Origin: JBBTCJ01 sp038043285
GTDB taxonomy: Bacteria > Planctomycetota > Phycisphaerae > UBA1845
Direction: 5' to 3'
Length of the DNA: 15,789 nucleotides
NCBI GenBank assembly: GCA_038043285.1
Contig: JBBTCJ010000145.1
Location: 1 to 15,789 of the forward strand
Made by a program: the position numbers and the translations under genes. The notes under the pieces were generated by a model, which saw only the letters and a list, made by a program, of their open reading frames with translations, was not told the DNA's origin and ran no database searches. Positions 7,502 to 14,995 of the stretch are shown in pieces (within the stretch, counting starts at the first letter, position 1; every line of letters starts with the position of its first letter).

Positions 7502-7536
7502 AAAACCCGCTTCCTGACGGGCGTGGCTCGGGTTTT
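7502..7536. terminator. AAAACCCG/CGGGTTTT hairpin between convergent genes
   Basis: Perfect 8-base arms at 7502-7509 and 7529-7536 enclose 19 bases. The arms end in A4 and T4, so it could end transcription in either direction. It lies between the end of the O-antigen ligase gene (7373, plus strand) and the end of the Fic gene (7582, minus strand), the right place for a bidirectional terminator. It may equally be part of the neighbouring repeat element. Confidence 0.45.
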
Positions 7537-7581
7537 GAAAAGATGCGCCGTTTGTGACCAACTACACTGGCGCCGGCCGCC

Positions 7582-8907
7582 CTACTCGCCTCGCAGGCGT
7601 TCCTCCAGGTCCGCAACCGGCGTGAACCGCCATTGTCGGCCGACTTTGCGCTTCTCAAGCAACCCTCGCTCCACGAGGTCCAGCAAATCGGTACGCGCCG
7701 TCTGTGGGACGACGCCGTGACTTCGCTGATGCCCGGTCGCCGTGTAGACGTACCCGGGATGGCGCAAGGCATGACCCAGCAGGCCTTGCTGCCGGTGATT
7801 CAGCTCCGCCAGCCCGCGAAGCTCGCGCTCCAGCGATCGCAGCTCCTGGGCCTTGCGGTCGAGGTACTCGAACAACGCGCCGACCGATCGCCAAACCACG
7901 TCCAGATGATACAGGACGAAGTAGGTCAGATCGTTCTCGTCGGTCTCCGTATACAGATAGGCCTGAACGTACTTGCTGGGGCCTAGAAGGATGATCTGGG
8001 AGATCGAAATGTACTCCGTCAGCCAGTATCCCCGCCGCAGCATCGACCAATAGAACAACGCCCTTGCCGTCCGGCCATTGCCGTCGACAAAGGGATGATC
8101 ATACGCCAGCCAGAAATGCAGCATCATCGACCGGATCACCGGATGCACGAACGGCTGCGGTGATTCGTCGTTGGCGAAGTCGCACATGGCCTTCATACGA
8201 TCGCTCAATTGCTCGGCCGGCGGCGGGGTGTGGAAGACCTGGCCGAAATCGTCGCCGACGTCGATGGTACGGTCCGGCGTCCGCAGCCGCCCGGCATCCT
8301 CCTGTTTTTGCAGCGTGTCGCGCGTGATCCAACGATGAATTTCGCCCACCAGCTCCGGCGTGAGGGGTTCTTTGCGGAGCTTACTGATCTGCTCCATCGT
8401 CTCGTAGTTGTTGACGATCATCCGCTCGGCCTGGTCGCGGGGTTTTCGCCCCGCGCGGAGCATCTCCCTGGCTCGTTCGCGCGTGGTGGCGGCACCTTCC
8501 ACCAGGCTCGAGGTGATCGCCTCTTCGACGAGCGACCGCACAATGTACTGGGCCTTCGTCTCCGGATTCGTAAGCCGGGCCGCCAGCCCCACCGTACCGC
8601 CCATTTGCATGTCGATGCGGTGGCAGAGTTCCGGGATGGGATCCACCAACGCGTAGACAAAACGCCGGTTTTGCGCGTCCCGTAGCGGCACGTCGCGATA
8701 TTGCTTCCGGCGGTCAATCTTCAGCGCCAGCCACCACTCTTCATGCGTCAGGCCGGCAGGCGGCGTAAGGTAGCGGAGCTTATCCCAATGCGGATAGCCC
8801 GGATGCAGGTCAGGGCGGTCGGCGGCAATGATCCCCTCGAGCCTACCCGCCGCGCGGGCTTGGTCCAACAAATGATTCATATCAGGCGGTCGTTGGGGAA
8901 ACTTCAT
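7582..8907 (-). CDS. Fic family protein (class II, self-inhibited) with C-terminal winged helix
   Basis: The 441-residue protein carries a complete Fic active site, HPFVDGNGRTAR at 271-282: H271 is the catalytic base, D275 binds the metal and R279/R282 hold the nucleotide phosphates. It therefore should transfer AMP (or another nucleotide moiety) to a Ser/Thr/Tyr hydroxyl. The inhibitory motif [S/T]xxxE[G/N] is present upstream as S133-SLV-E137-G138, in an N-terminal helix, which defines class II Fic enzymes. The flap TIDVGDDFGQVFHTPPP lies at 214-230. Residues from about 366 form a winged-helix domain (GLLGHALRHP, TARTDLLDLVERGLL, GRQWRFTP), suggesting DNA binding. No antitoxin gene is adjacent, as expected for a self-inhibited enzyme. 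The ATG at 8907 has no clear ribosome site. Repeated GCTAA motifs over its promoter suggest self-regulation. Confidence 0.93.
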   Translation of the reverse strand: MKFPQRPPDMNHLLDQARAAGRLEGIIAADRPDLHPGYPHWDKLRYLTPPAGLTHEEWWLALKIDRRKQYRDVPLRDAQNRRFVYALVDPIPELCHRIDMQMGGTVGLAARLTNPETKAQYIVRSLVEEAITSSLVEGAATTRERAREMLRAGRKPRDQAERMIVNNYETMEQISKLRKEPLTPELVGEIHRWITRDTLQKQEDAGRLRTPDRTIDVGDDFGQVFHTPPPAEQLSDRMKAMCDFANDESPQPFVHPVIRSMMLHFWLAYDHPFVDGNGRTARALFYWSMLRRGYWLTEYISISQIILLGPSKYVQAYLYTETDENDLTYFVLYHLDVVWRSVGALFEYLDRKAQELRSLERELRGLAELNHRQQGLLGHALRHPGYVYTATGHQRSHGVVPQTARTDLLDLVERGLLEKRKVGRQWRFTPVADLEERLRGE

Positions 8908-8952
8908 GGATACGCCATGGCCGAAGTTCGTCCGACTGAGTCAAGCCACCGG

Positions 8953-9031
8953 ATCGCTAACGACAGCTAATTTAGCAATTCTTACGCCGTCGTGCAAATG
9001 TAATTCGCTAAATTTTCGTTTGTTAGCGAAT
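8953..9031. promoter_or_regulatory. GCTAA/TTAGC motif cluster upstream of the Fic gene (candidate operator)
   Basis: Five copies of GCTAA lie within 79 bases: TCGCTAA at 8954-8960, the palindrome GCTAA-t-TTAGC at 8966-8976, and a perfect inverted pair ATTCGCTAA (9003-9011) and TTAGCGAAT (9023-9031) with 11 bases between. The middle palindrome overlaps the predicted -10 element of the Fic promoter. The layout fits cooperative repression; the winged helix of the Fic protein itself is the obvious candidate reader, but that is inference. Confidence 0.55.
8969..8997 (-). promoter_or_regulatory. Candidate sigma70-type promoter for the Fic gene
   Basis: On the minus strand TTGCAC (8992-8997) and TAAATT (8969-8974) are separated by exactly 17 bases in an AT-rich pocket. 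Transcription would begin roughly 55 bases before the ATG. The -35 match is modest. Confidence 0.4.
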
Positions 9032-9271
9032 GATTGGCGGATGACGGCTCGGCTGGATGAGGTGTCACAAGGCACGTTATCGGATCCCTGGGCAACCGAG
9101 ATGCTCGGGTACCCGACAGTCGGGAGTCTCGCGCGCGGGCGTGAGGGAATCCAACAAAATCCCGCCTCTTACGCACCAAGCGACGCGCCCGCGAGGGTCA
9201 GGATCACCAACCGTAGAGCCGACGGACCCCGCTTCGACAACCGCCGAACGGCCGAGCGCCGCAAATCGGTA

Positions 9272-9353
9272 ATTTCTGCGCCCCCTCAAGAGATTTCTGC
9301 GCGGCCGTCGATACTAGGCTACGTTTACCGTAAACATCCCAATTTAACGTTAA
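9272..9353. promoter_or_regulatory. Direct repeat and two palindromes upstream of the cobalamin-fold gene
   Basis: The stretch 9032-9531 has no supported gene. In it ATTTCTGCGC occurs at 9272-9281 and again at 9293-9302, 21 bases apart (two helical turns). Next come the palindromes GTTTAC-c-GTAAAC (9323-9335) and TTAACGTTAA (9344-9353) in AT-rich DNA. The nearest downstream gene starts at 9532. They look like protein-binding sites, but no convincing promoter pair was found. Confidence 0.35.
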
Positions 9354-9531
9354 CAGCGTTTGATTGGATTAAATGCGGTAAATGGCTAGTTCGGTCTTTG
9401 GGTACTGGCTTGGAGCCCAGTCGAAGTTCATCTTTTTTTTGCGACGAGCGACCAGCGGTTCGGGCAGGAGGCCCGAGGCGTACGCCTTTCGGCTTCCTGG
9501 TCTTGAGTTCGCGCCCTGGGAGCGATGCATC

Positions 9532-10260
9532 ATGCCTTCCGCGATGGTTGACGAGTACGTCGTCGGGCTGCTGGCCGGCAATCGGGTCACTTGTCGAGAG
9601 TTCGTGGCCAAGAAGTTGACCGAGGTCGGTGACGCAAGCGAGCTGTACCACGATTTGCTGTGGGCGGCCATGGAGCGGGTGGAAAAACTGTACCGCGCGG
9701 ATCGAATCAACCTCGCAACGGAGCACATGGCCACACGCATCAACCGGGCGATCGCGGATCAAATCCAGACGCATCTTCAACGGTCGCCGTCGAACGGAAA
9801 GCGGATCATCATCGCCAGCGCCGACGGAGAACCGGAGGAGCTGGGCGCCCAGATGTGCGCCGATCTGTTCGAGTCGCGAGGGTGGGAGGTGTACTTTCTG
9901 GGCGGCGGTGTCCCCAACGACGAGATTCTGAGCCTTGTGGGACAGCTCCGCCCGGACATTCTGTTGGTTTTCGGCACTCAGCCTTCCGGCGTCCCGGGCA
10001 TCCGCAAGCTGGTCGATCTGATTCGGGGAGTCGGCGTCACTCCGACCATGAACATCATGGTTTCCGGCGGGGTGTTTAATCGCGCCGACGGACTGTGGCG
10101 GGAAGTGAACGCGGACCTGAGCGCCAAGACGGCCTATCAGGCGATTGCGGTGGCGGAAAGCGCCGAACCCCGCGTTCCGACCGCCGTTGCACCCGGACCC
10201 GGAAAGAAGCGGCGTCGTCGCCGCCGACCCGCGATGGAGGAGGTCGGTAGCGACGCCTGA
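9532..10260 (+). CDS. Cobalamin-binding-fold protein (CarH/LitR-like cap plus Rossmann domain) lacking the ligand histidine
   Basis: The 242-residue protein starts at the ATG preceded by GGGAG nine bases upstream; the frame is open from 9382, but that part is not family-like. Residues 5-83 form the four-helix cap seen before B12 domains, including the ATEHMA motif with E64-H65. Residues 90-205 form the Rossmann-like B12 domain: RIIIASADGEPEELG, GWEVYFLGGGVPNDE, PDILLVFGTQPSG and MVSGGVF. The usual [DE]xHxxG motif reads E100-P-E102-E-L-G105, so the histidine that ligates cobalt is glutamate. The DNA-binding MerR domain of CarH is absent. The tail after 220 is KKRRRRRRP, which could bind nucleic acid. 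The protein may be a B12-independent sensor or signalling scaffold, or may bind cobalamin without a lower His ligand. Confidence 0.8.
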   Translation: MPSAMVDEYVVGLLAGNRVTCREFVAKKLTEVGDASELYHDLLWAAMERVEKLYRADRINLATEHMATRINRAIADQIQTHLQRSPSNGKRIIIASADGEPEELGAQMCADLFESRGWEVYFLGGGVPNDEILSLVGQLRPDILLVFGTQPSGVPGIRKLVDLIRGVGVTPTMNIMVSGGVFNRADGLWREVNADLSAKTAYQAIAVAESAEPRVPTAVAPGPGKKRRRRRRPAMEEVGSDA

Positions 10261-10328
10261 TCGAAACGTTTGTGGCATTATCGACTCGCGCCGTTCGCCG
10301 GGCGGGATCGCTCATAGGACAGCGTTAC

Positions 10329-10358
10329 AACTGGTTCGGAGCCAACTGGTTCAGAGCC
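10329..10358 (+). repeat. Tandem 15-base repeat
   Basis: AACTGGTTCGGAGCC at 10329-10343 is followed directly by AACTGGTTCAGAGCC at 10344-10358, with one difference. It lies in the 473-base gap between the cobalamin-fold gene and the large secreted protein gene. Confidence 0.8.
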
Positions 10359-10373
10359 GCCTGTCGCGGGCGC

Positions 10374-10440
10374 CACTGGCAGCTTGCTCGCCAGTGTTGG
10401 CACGGGCTTCCAGCCCGTGGCTCCACCGGCAGGATGCCGG
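10374..10440. repeat. Three consecutive short hairpins (interspersed repeat type)
   Basis: CACTGGC (10374-10380) pairs with GCCAGTG (10390-10396). CACGGGCT (10401-10408) pairs with AGCCCGTG (10412-10419) around a three-base loop. CCGGC (10426-10430) pairs with GCCGG (10436-10440). From memory, the second hairpin resembles a palindromic element that recurs between genes in planctomycete genomes. No open frame here looks real. Confidence 0.6.
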
Positions 10441-10467
10441 CGCCACACAGGGTAGAACGGCTTCCCC

Positions 10468-10547
10468 GGGGTCCGCGACCGTTCCGGCGGCACGCGAGCC
10501 GCCCCGAAGGGGCCACAAAAGATCCCGCCGGAAGTATCACGGACCCC
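10468..10547. repeat. Long interrupted inverted repeat upstream of the large secreted protein gene
   Basis: GGGGTCCG (10468-10475) and TTCCGGCGG (10482-10490) pair with CCGCCGGAA (10525-10533) and CGGACCCC (10540-10547). That makes two perfect stems split by a symmetric six-by-six internal loop. A smaller hairpin GCCCC-gaa-GGGGC lies in the apical loop (10501-10513). Whether it is a repeat element, a leader RNA structure or a terminator for the upstream gene cannot be decided; no T run follows. Confidence 0.5.
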
Positions 10548-10733
10548 GAGCCTGGGTTCTCGTCGATCCATCCTTGCACCAGTAGAGCAAACGCGATACC
10601 TTGGGAACCCGTCGAATATGGAGTCGCACATGTCCGCAAGCCTGTCCAGCATCCTTTCCTCCACTCGCGGGGTCCGACGGCGTCACTCCTCTCCCTATGA
10701 ACGCCTCGACCCGCCACAAACAGGGGAAGCACC

Positions 10734-13700
10734 ATGCACCCGAGCAAGATCATTTTCCTGTCGTTCGCCACGGCTTTCTGCGCCGTAACCCAGGCGGCCG
10801 AGTTCTCGCTGCGTCCGGTGAGCGCCACCCAACCGCACGTCATTAACGGCAATCGGATCACGCTTTACAGCCCCGGCGGCACGGTGACGCTCGAGCTGGG
10901 CGTCGATGACTGGAGCGTTGGTCCCAACGGTCAGCAGCGTTTGAAGGTGTACCAGGCGCAGATCGATTCAGGCGGCTACACAAGCGGAACGTCGGGAAGC
11001 GTGGGCGTGACCCTGCCGCCCTGCTCGAGCGACGCGAATTGCTCAGGCGGGGCGCGATGCGTAAACCAACATTGTGAAGTGCCGCAGTCGGCATTTATCA
11101 ATAAGGGCCGCCTGCAATTCGTGTTCTATGGGCTTCAGCCGATCGTCGCTGTAGACATGTCCACGCCGAACTTCAGGTACGCAGCGCTCACCACCGGGAC
11201 GGAGGGCGCGGTCGATGGGGGCACTCCCCGTTACGGAGGCACCCTGGTGCTGGAGGTGTCCCCCGACGCCCAAGGGGAGTTCACCATCGGGTTCGTAAGA
11301 GATCCGATGCAGACCTTCATGGCCGGGATGAACGATTCAGTAATCCCGGTCGCTACCCTCACGCCCGCGGTGATCACGGTCGTCTCCGACTGCAATCGCA
11401 ACGGCGTGCCCGACGCAACGGACATTTCTTCCGGCGCGAGCCGGGACTGCGACGGCAATGGAACCCCGGACGAGTGCCAGCCCGACTGCAACGCCAACGG
11501 CGTTGCCGACACTTGCGACATCGCGGGCGGGACGAGCCACGATTGTGATCTCGACGGCGTCCCGGACGGATGCCAGGATGACTGCAACGGCAACGGCATC
11601 GCGGATTCTTGCGACATCCGGGATGGGTCAAGCGAGGACTGCGACCTGGACTCGATCCCCGACGAGTGCGAACCACCCCCGGGGCCGACCTGCAACCGCA
11701 TCGGACCGGCTGAGTTTTCGCTTCGGCCGGTGAGCGCTTCTCAGCCTTACACCGTTAACGGGAATCGGATCACGCTCTTCAGCCCCGGCGGCACGGTAAC
11801 GTTGGAGATCGGCGTCGCTGAATGGGATGTCAATCAGAACGGTGAGCCAAGGTTGAAGGCTTATCAGGCGCAGATTGACGCAGGCGGGTATACAAGTGGA
11901 ACGACCGGGAGCGTAAGTGTTGAGCTGCTGCCGTGCACCAACAACGCCGGGTGCCCGGGGGTGCCGTGCGTGAACCAGCACTGTGAGGCCCCTCAATCCG
12001 CCTTCATCAACAAGAACCATCCGCAGTTCGCTTTTTACGGTCTCCAGGCTATCGCCGCCGTAGACATGTCCACGCCGAACTTCAGGTACGGAGCCGTCGC
12101 CACCGGTACGGAAGGCCCCGTGTATTCCGGCAATCTCCGATACGGCGGCACGCTGGTGCTGGAAGTGTCGTCCGACGCGCTGGGGGAGTTCACCGTCGGC
12201 TTTGTCACCGATCCGATGCAGACCTTTATGATCGGGATGGACAATTCAACCATTCCTGTGGATACCTTTACGCCCGCGATCATCACGATCGTACTGGATT
12301 GTAACCAGAACGGCGTGCCCGACGCGACGGACATCTCTTCCGGCGCAAGTCAGGATTGCGACGGGAACAGCATCCCGGACGACTGTCAGCCCGACTGCAA
12401 CGCCAACGGCGTCGCGGACGTGTGCGACATCGCCGCAGGAACGAGCGTCGACTGCGACGCGAACGGGGTTCCGGACGAGTGCGAACCCGACTGCAACGGG
12501 AACGGAATCGCCGATGGATGCGATCTCATCTCCGGTTCGAGCGGGGATTGCAACGGCAACGGCGTACCGGACGAATGCGAGTCCGCCGGATCGGGGGATT
12601 GCAACGGCAACGGCGTCGCGGACTTCTGCGACCTCTCCGCGGGAACAAGTTTGGACTGCAATGCGAACGGCGTGCCCGACGAGTGCGACATCGCCCTGGG
12701 AACCAGCGGCGACTGCAACGCCAACGGCCGTCCCGACGACTGCGAAACCGATTGCAACAGCAATGCGTTCGCGGATGAATGCGATCTGGCGGCAGGGCGT
12801 TCCATGGATGCCAACGGCGACGGGGTACCTGACGAGTGCGGCCGCGGGTTCGCGCTGGTCCCCGTCGGGGCCAGCGTCATGCACCGCATCAACGGCCAGC
12901 AAATCATTATTCCACCCGGCGGAGTAGCGAGGATCATGTTCGACGTGCGCGTCGGCGGATGGGGGCGCGGTCGTCCGTTGCCGCCCAGCCTGAAAGGGTA
13001 CCAGGCGACTCTGGATCCCGGCACTTTTGCCAGCGGGGCGAGCGGGAGGTTGACCCTTGCCATGATCGCGTGCAGCAACAATGACGACTGTTTTGCCGGG
13101 TCGGCCTGTCTAGCCGCGGGGGTGTGCGATCCGCTGGCCGCGATCTACATCGACGCCGCACATCCGAATTTCGTCTTCGCCGGCGAGGAGGCGATCGTCG
13201 CGAATCGCGCTCTGGGGAACCCGGCCGTAGCTTCCGTGCTTTCAGGGATCCAAGGTGTGGCCGACCCCGGGTCAGGCCGGTATGCAGGAACGATCATGTT
13301 GGCCGTATCGGCCGATGCCACGGGAACCTTCACGGTTGGCTTCCTGCCGGCCGAGACCTTCTGGTTCACCGAGGGCGACGTGCTCATCGATCCGCTGCCG
13401 GAAATGGCGCCGGCGGTCATCACGGTCACGGACGATTGTAACGAGAACCTCGTGCCTGACTCGCAGGATCTGGCCGGAGGCACGAGTCTAGACGGCAACC
13501 AGAACCGTATCCCCGATGAGTGTGAACGGGCGGTTCCCGACGTGGATGGCGCCGGTGGGCGGTACTTGGCCGTGTCGCCGCGCGGAGGAGTTGATCCGGT
13601 GGCGCTCTACGTGGTTTCCGCCCAGTTTCCGTGCGTTCGGCGGTTCGTGGCCCTGGCCGGGGACGGCACCGGGCGGCTTTCAGACACTCCGACCTACCTT

Positions 13701-14039
13701 CCGCCTTCGAGTTGGGGCACGGTCAGCCTCCGGAGTGGGGACATCGTCCCCGGTACGACGTACCAGGTCTGCGCCCAGTTCGGTGATGGAAGTCGGAGCT
13801 GGGCGACCAGCGCCGCGACCTGGCGCTGGGGCGACGCGGACGGCGATCAACGGATCGACGTCCTCGACGTGGCCCAGGTGGTGAACGTCGTGAAAGAAGT
13901 GCCGTTTTCCGCGGCCATGCGCACCGGGGCGAACGTTTATGATTGCGGGAGCGACGGCCTGGTGAACGTGCTGGACATCGCCGGGGCGGTCGATGCGCTG
14001 AAGGGACTTTCCTACCCCTGCGCGGTGCCCTGTCGGTGA
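10734..14039 (+). CDS. Large secreted protein: three duplicated domains, DCNxNGxPDEC calcium-binding repeats and a dockerin-like C-terminus
   Basis: The 1101-residue product starts at an ATG with AGGGGAAG just upstream and has a signal peptide likely cut after TQA (residue 21). One domain of about 230 residues occurs three times, from about residues 22, 326 and 706 (EFSLRPVSA, EFSLRPVSA, FALVPVGAS). Each copy holds a four-Cys insert (for example CSSDANCSGGARCVNQHC) and ends near PAVITV. After each comes a run of 12-20-residue units of the form DCNxNGxPDECD: 6, 11 and 2 units. These resemble thrombospondin type 3 calcium loops. The C-terminus (about 1030-1090) has two EF-hand-like loops, GDADGDQRIDVLD and a degenerate CGSDGLVNVLD, as in dockerin type I domains. 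The protein is probably exported and calcium-stabilised; its ligand is unknown. No cohesin partner is visible in the window. Confidence 0.9.
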   Translation: MHPSKIIFLSFATAFCAVTQAAEFSLRPVSATQPHVINGNRITLYSPGGTVTLELGVDDWSVGPNGQQRLKVYQAQIDSGGYTSGTSGSVGVTLPPCSSDANCSGGARCVNQHCEVPQSAFINKGRLQFVFYGLQPIVAVDMSTPNFRYAALTTGTEGAVDGGTPRYGGTLVLEVSPDAQGEFTIGFVRDPMQTFMAGMNDSVIPVATLTPAVITVVSDCNRNGVPDATDISSGASRDCDGNGTPDECQPDCNANGVADTCDIAGGTSHDCDLDGVPDGCQDDCNGNGIADSCDIRDGSSEDCDLDSIPDECEPPPGPTCNRIGPAEFSLRPVSASQPYTVNGNRITLFSPGGTVTLEIGVAEWDVNQNGEPRLKAYQAQIDAGGYTSGTTGSVSVELLPCTNNAGCPGVPCVNQHCEAPQSAFINKNHPQFAFYGLQAIAAVDMSTPNFRYGAVATGTEGPVYSGNLRYGGTLVLEVSSDALGEFTVGFVTDPMQTFMIGMDNSTIPVDTFTPAIITIVLDCNQNGVPDATDISSGASQDCDGNSIPDDCQPDCNANGVADVCDIAAGTSVDCDANGVPDECEPDCNGNGIADGCDLISGSSGDCNGNGVPDECESAGSGDCNGNGVADFCDLSAGTSLDCNANGVPDECDIALGTSGDCNANGRPDDCETDCNSNAFADECDLAAGRSMDANGDGVPDECGRGFALVPVGASVMHRINGQQIIIPPGGVARIMFDVRVGGWGRGRPLPPSLKGYQATLDPGTFASGASGRLTLAMIACSNNDDCFAGSACLAAGVCDPLAAIYIDAAHPNFVFAGEEAIVANRALGNPAVASVLSGIQGVADPGSGRYAGTIMLAVSADATGTFTVGFLPAETFWFTEGDVLIDPLPEMAPAVITVTDDCNENLVPDSQDLAGGTSLDGNQNRIPDECERAVPDVDGAGGRYLAVSPRGGVDPVALYVVSAQFPCVRRFVALAGDGTGRLSDTPTYLPPSSWGTVSLRSGDIVPGTTYQVCAQFGDGSRSWATSAATWRWGDADGDQRIDVLDVAQVVNVVKEVPFSAAMRTGANVYDCGSDGLVNVLDIAGAVDALKGLSYPCAVPCR
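10800..12590 (+). repeat. Internal tandem duplication within the secreted protein gene (period about 912 bases)
   Basis: The first two copies of the domain and their calcium repeats align at an offset of 912 bases early and 909 bases later. DNA identity is retained in places: 31 consecutive bases at 11151-11181 recur exactly at 12060-12090. The third copy (from 12849) is clearly diverged, so the first two arose by a later duplication or have been homogenised. Confidence 0.8.
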
Positions 14040-14075
14040 TTTGCAATTTTTTCGAGAGATTCCCGCGAAAAACGC

Positions 14076-14103
14076 TTGATTCTGCGTCGCGCCTTGTTTA
14101 GAT
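14076..14103 (+). promoter_or_regulatory. Candidate promoter for the second HU-like gene
   Basis: TTGATT (14076-14081) and TTAGAT (14098-14103) are separated by 16 bases in the 119-base gap before the gene. Both matches to consensus are partial. Confidence 0.3.
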
Positions 14104-14158
14104 TCCTCTTCGACTGGCCACGGAAAGGCGGTCGTCCCTTAGGAAAGGAAAGCTGTTC

Positions 14159-14503
14159 ATGGCGAAAAAGAAAGCGACGAAGAAGGGTTTCTCGGCGGCA
14201 ACGAAGGTGCGGACCAAGTCAGACACGTTCGGCGAACTGGCCTCCTCGAACGAGCTTTCGCGGAAGCAGGTGGCCTGCTTGTTCGACGACCTCGCGGGTC
14301 TGATCCGCGCGGACCTCGGCAAGAAAGGTCCGGGGGTGTTCGTGGTCCCGGGTCTGATGAAGATCAAGGTCATCCACAAGCCCGCGACCAAGGCGCGAAA
14401 GGGCCTCAATCCCTTCACCGGGCAGGAGATGATGTTCAAGGCCAAGCCGGCGCGGAACGTGGTCAAGGTTCTGGCGCTGAAGGGCCTCAAGACCATGGTC
14501 TGA
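14159..14503 (+). CDS. HU-like DNA-binding protein with Lys-rich N-terminus
   Basis: The 114-residue basic protein starts at the ATG of MAKKKATKKG, with GGAAAGG upstream. After the Lys-rich lead come helices (ELSRKQVACLFDDLAGLIRADL, 32-53), the strand FVVPGLMKIKVIHKP (61-75), and the DNA-arm segment ARKGLNPFTGQEMMFKAKPAR (79-99), where NPFT is the HU-type NPxT element. It ends VVKVLALKGLKTMV. This fits the HU-like group in which the arm reads INPFTGE. It should act as a nucleoid protein. It is clearly different from the HU-like protein at 2551-2949 in its arm and extension, so the two are not recent duplicates. It appears monocistronic, with a strong hairpin downstream. Confidence 0.88.
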   Translation: MAKKKATKKGFSAATKVRTKSDTFGELASSNELSRKQVACLFDDLAGLIRADLGKKGPGVFVVPGLMKIKVIHKPATKARKGLNPFTGQEMMFKAKPARNVVKVLALKGLKTMV

Positions 14504-14564
14504 CCCGAGTCCGCGGGAAGTGGCGGCGTCCGCCCGCAGTCCGCGTGAGGCGAAATGAAACGGC

Positions 14565-14592
14565 GTCGGCGCGCCCCCAGAGGCGCGCCGAC
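14565..14592 (+). terminator. Perfect GC hairpin after the second HU-like gene
   Basis: GTCGGCGCGCC (14565-14575) and GGCGCGCCGAC (14582-14592) form an 11-base-pair perfect stem with a six-base loop, 62 bases after the stop. The sequence right after it is unknown (Ns), so a T run cannot be checked. Confidence 0.55.
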
Positions 14593-14602
14593 NNNNNNNN
14601 NN
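14593..14602. other. Scaffold gap (10 Ns)
   Basis: Ten undetermined bases begin immediately after the hairpin at 14565-14592. The true gap length is unknown, and the join of the two sides rests on the assembler. Confidence 0.98.
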
Positions 14603-14607
14603 CCCCC

Positions 14608-14624
14608 ACGCCGTTGGCGTTTTT
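14608..14624 (+). terminator. Short hairpin followed by T run
   Basis: ACGCC-gtt-GGCGT followed by TTTT. It has the form of a small intrinsic terminator and may be the real end of the HU-like transcript if the gap is short. Confidence 0.4.
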
Positions 14625-14671
14625 GTGCCCCCAGACCGTGCGCGGGCGGCTTCCGCCGCGTCTCTCCGTGC

Positions 14672-14690
14672 AGTGCCAATATATGGCACT
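14672..14690. promoter_or_regulatory. AGTGCCA-atata-TGGCACT palindrome in a gene-free stretch
   Basis: The perfect 7-base arms around an AT spacer are the only clear structure in 14625-14995, where I support no gene. Open frames there lack family features, and one of them spans the Ns. The site could be an operator; no target gene is evident. Confidence 0.3.
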
Positions 14691-14995
14691 CCTGGTTCGT
14701 CCCCAACCCCGTCACCCCGCCGGCCAGCGCATTTTCGCCTCTTGCGTAACCTCGCTCTTCAGGGGCGGCGCTTTCGGCGAAACGACGCGGACAAACCGCC
14801 GCGCTGCGCAAGAACGGATCTTGCTCCATCCCGCCGGCGGGGGAGGAACGCTGGACAAGATCGCTTCTCGCCCGGCCGCGTCCTTGGGGCAAGAAAAAAA
14901 ACATGTCGAAGAGGCGACGGCCATCGGAGTTCACGCCCATACGCGCCGAGAGGTGTTGGATGGCAGCATCGCGGCGCAACCCGGGCCGACGCCCC

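Noticed and set aside
7582..8907. Fic/Doc toxin-antitoxin pair
   Set aside because: No small antitoxin gene overlaps or adjoins. The inhibitory SxxxEG motif is inside the protein, so it is a self-inhibited class II enzyme.
10278..10664. Minus-strand open frame in the 10261-10733 gap
   Set aside because: Its sequence is read through palindromic repeats (for example GWKPVP), a known source of false gene calls, with no domain support.
14672..14690. Sigma54 promoter suggested by TGGCAC
   Set aside because: The GC element at the required spacing downstream is missing and no gene follows within reasonable distance.
14098..14979. Minus-strand open frame spanning the Ns
   Set aside because: It crosses the gap only because Ns do not encode stops, and it is antisense to the second HU-like gene.
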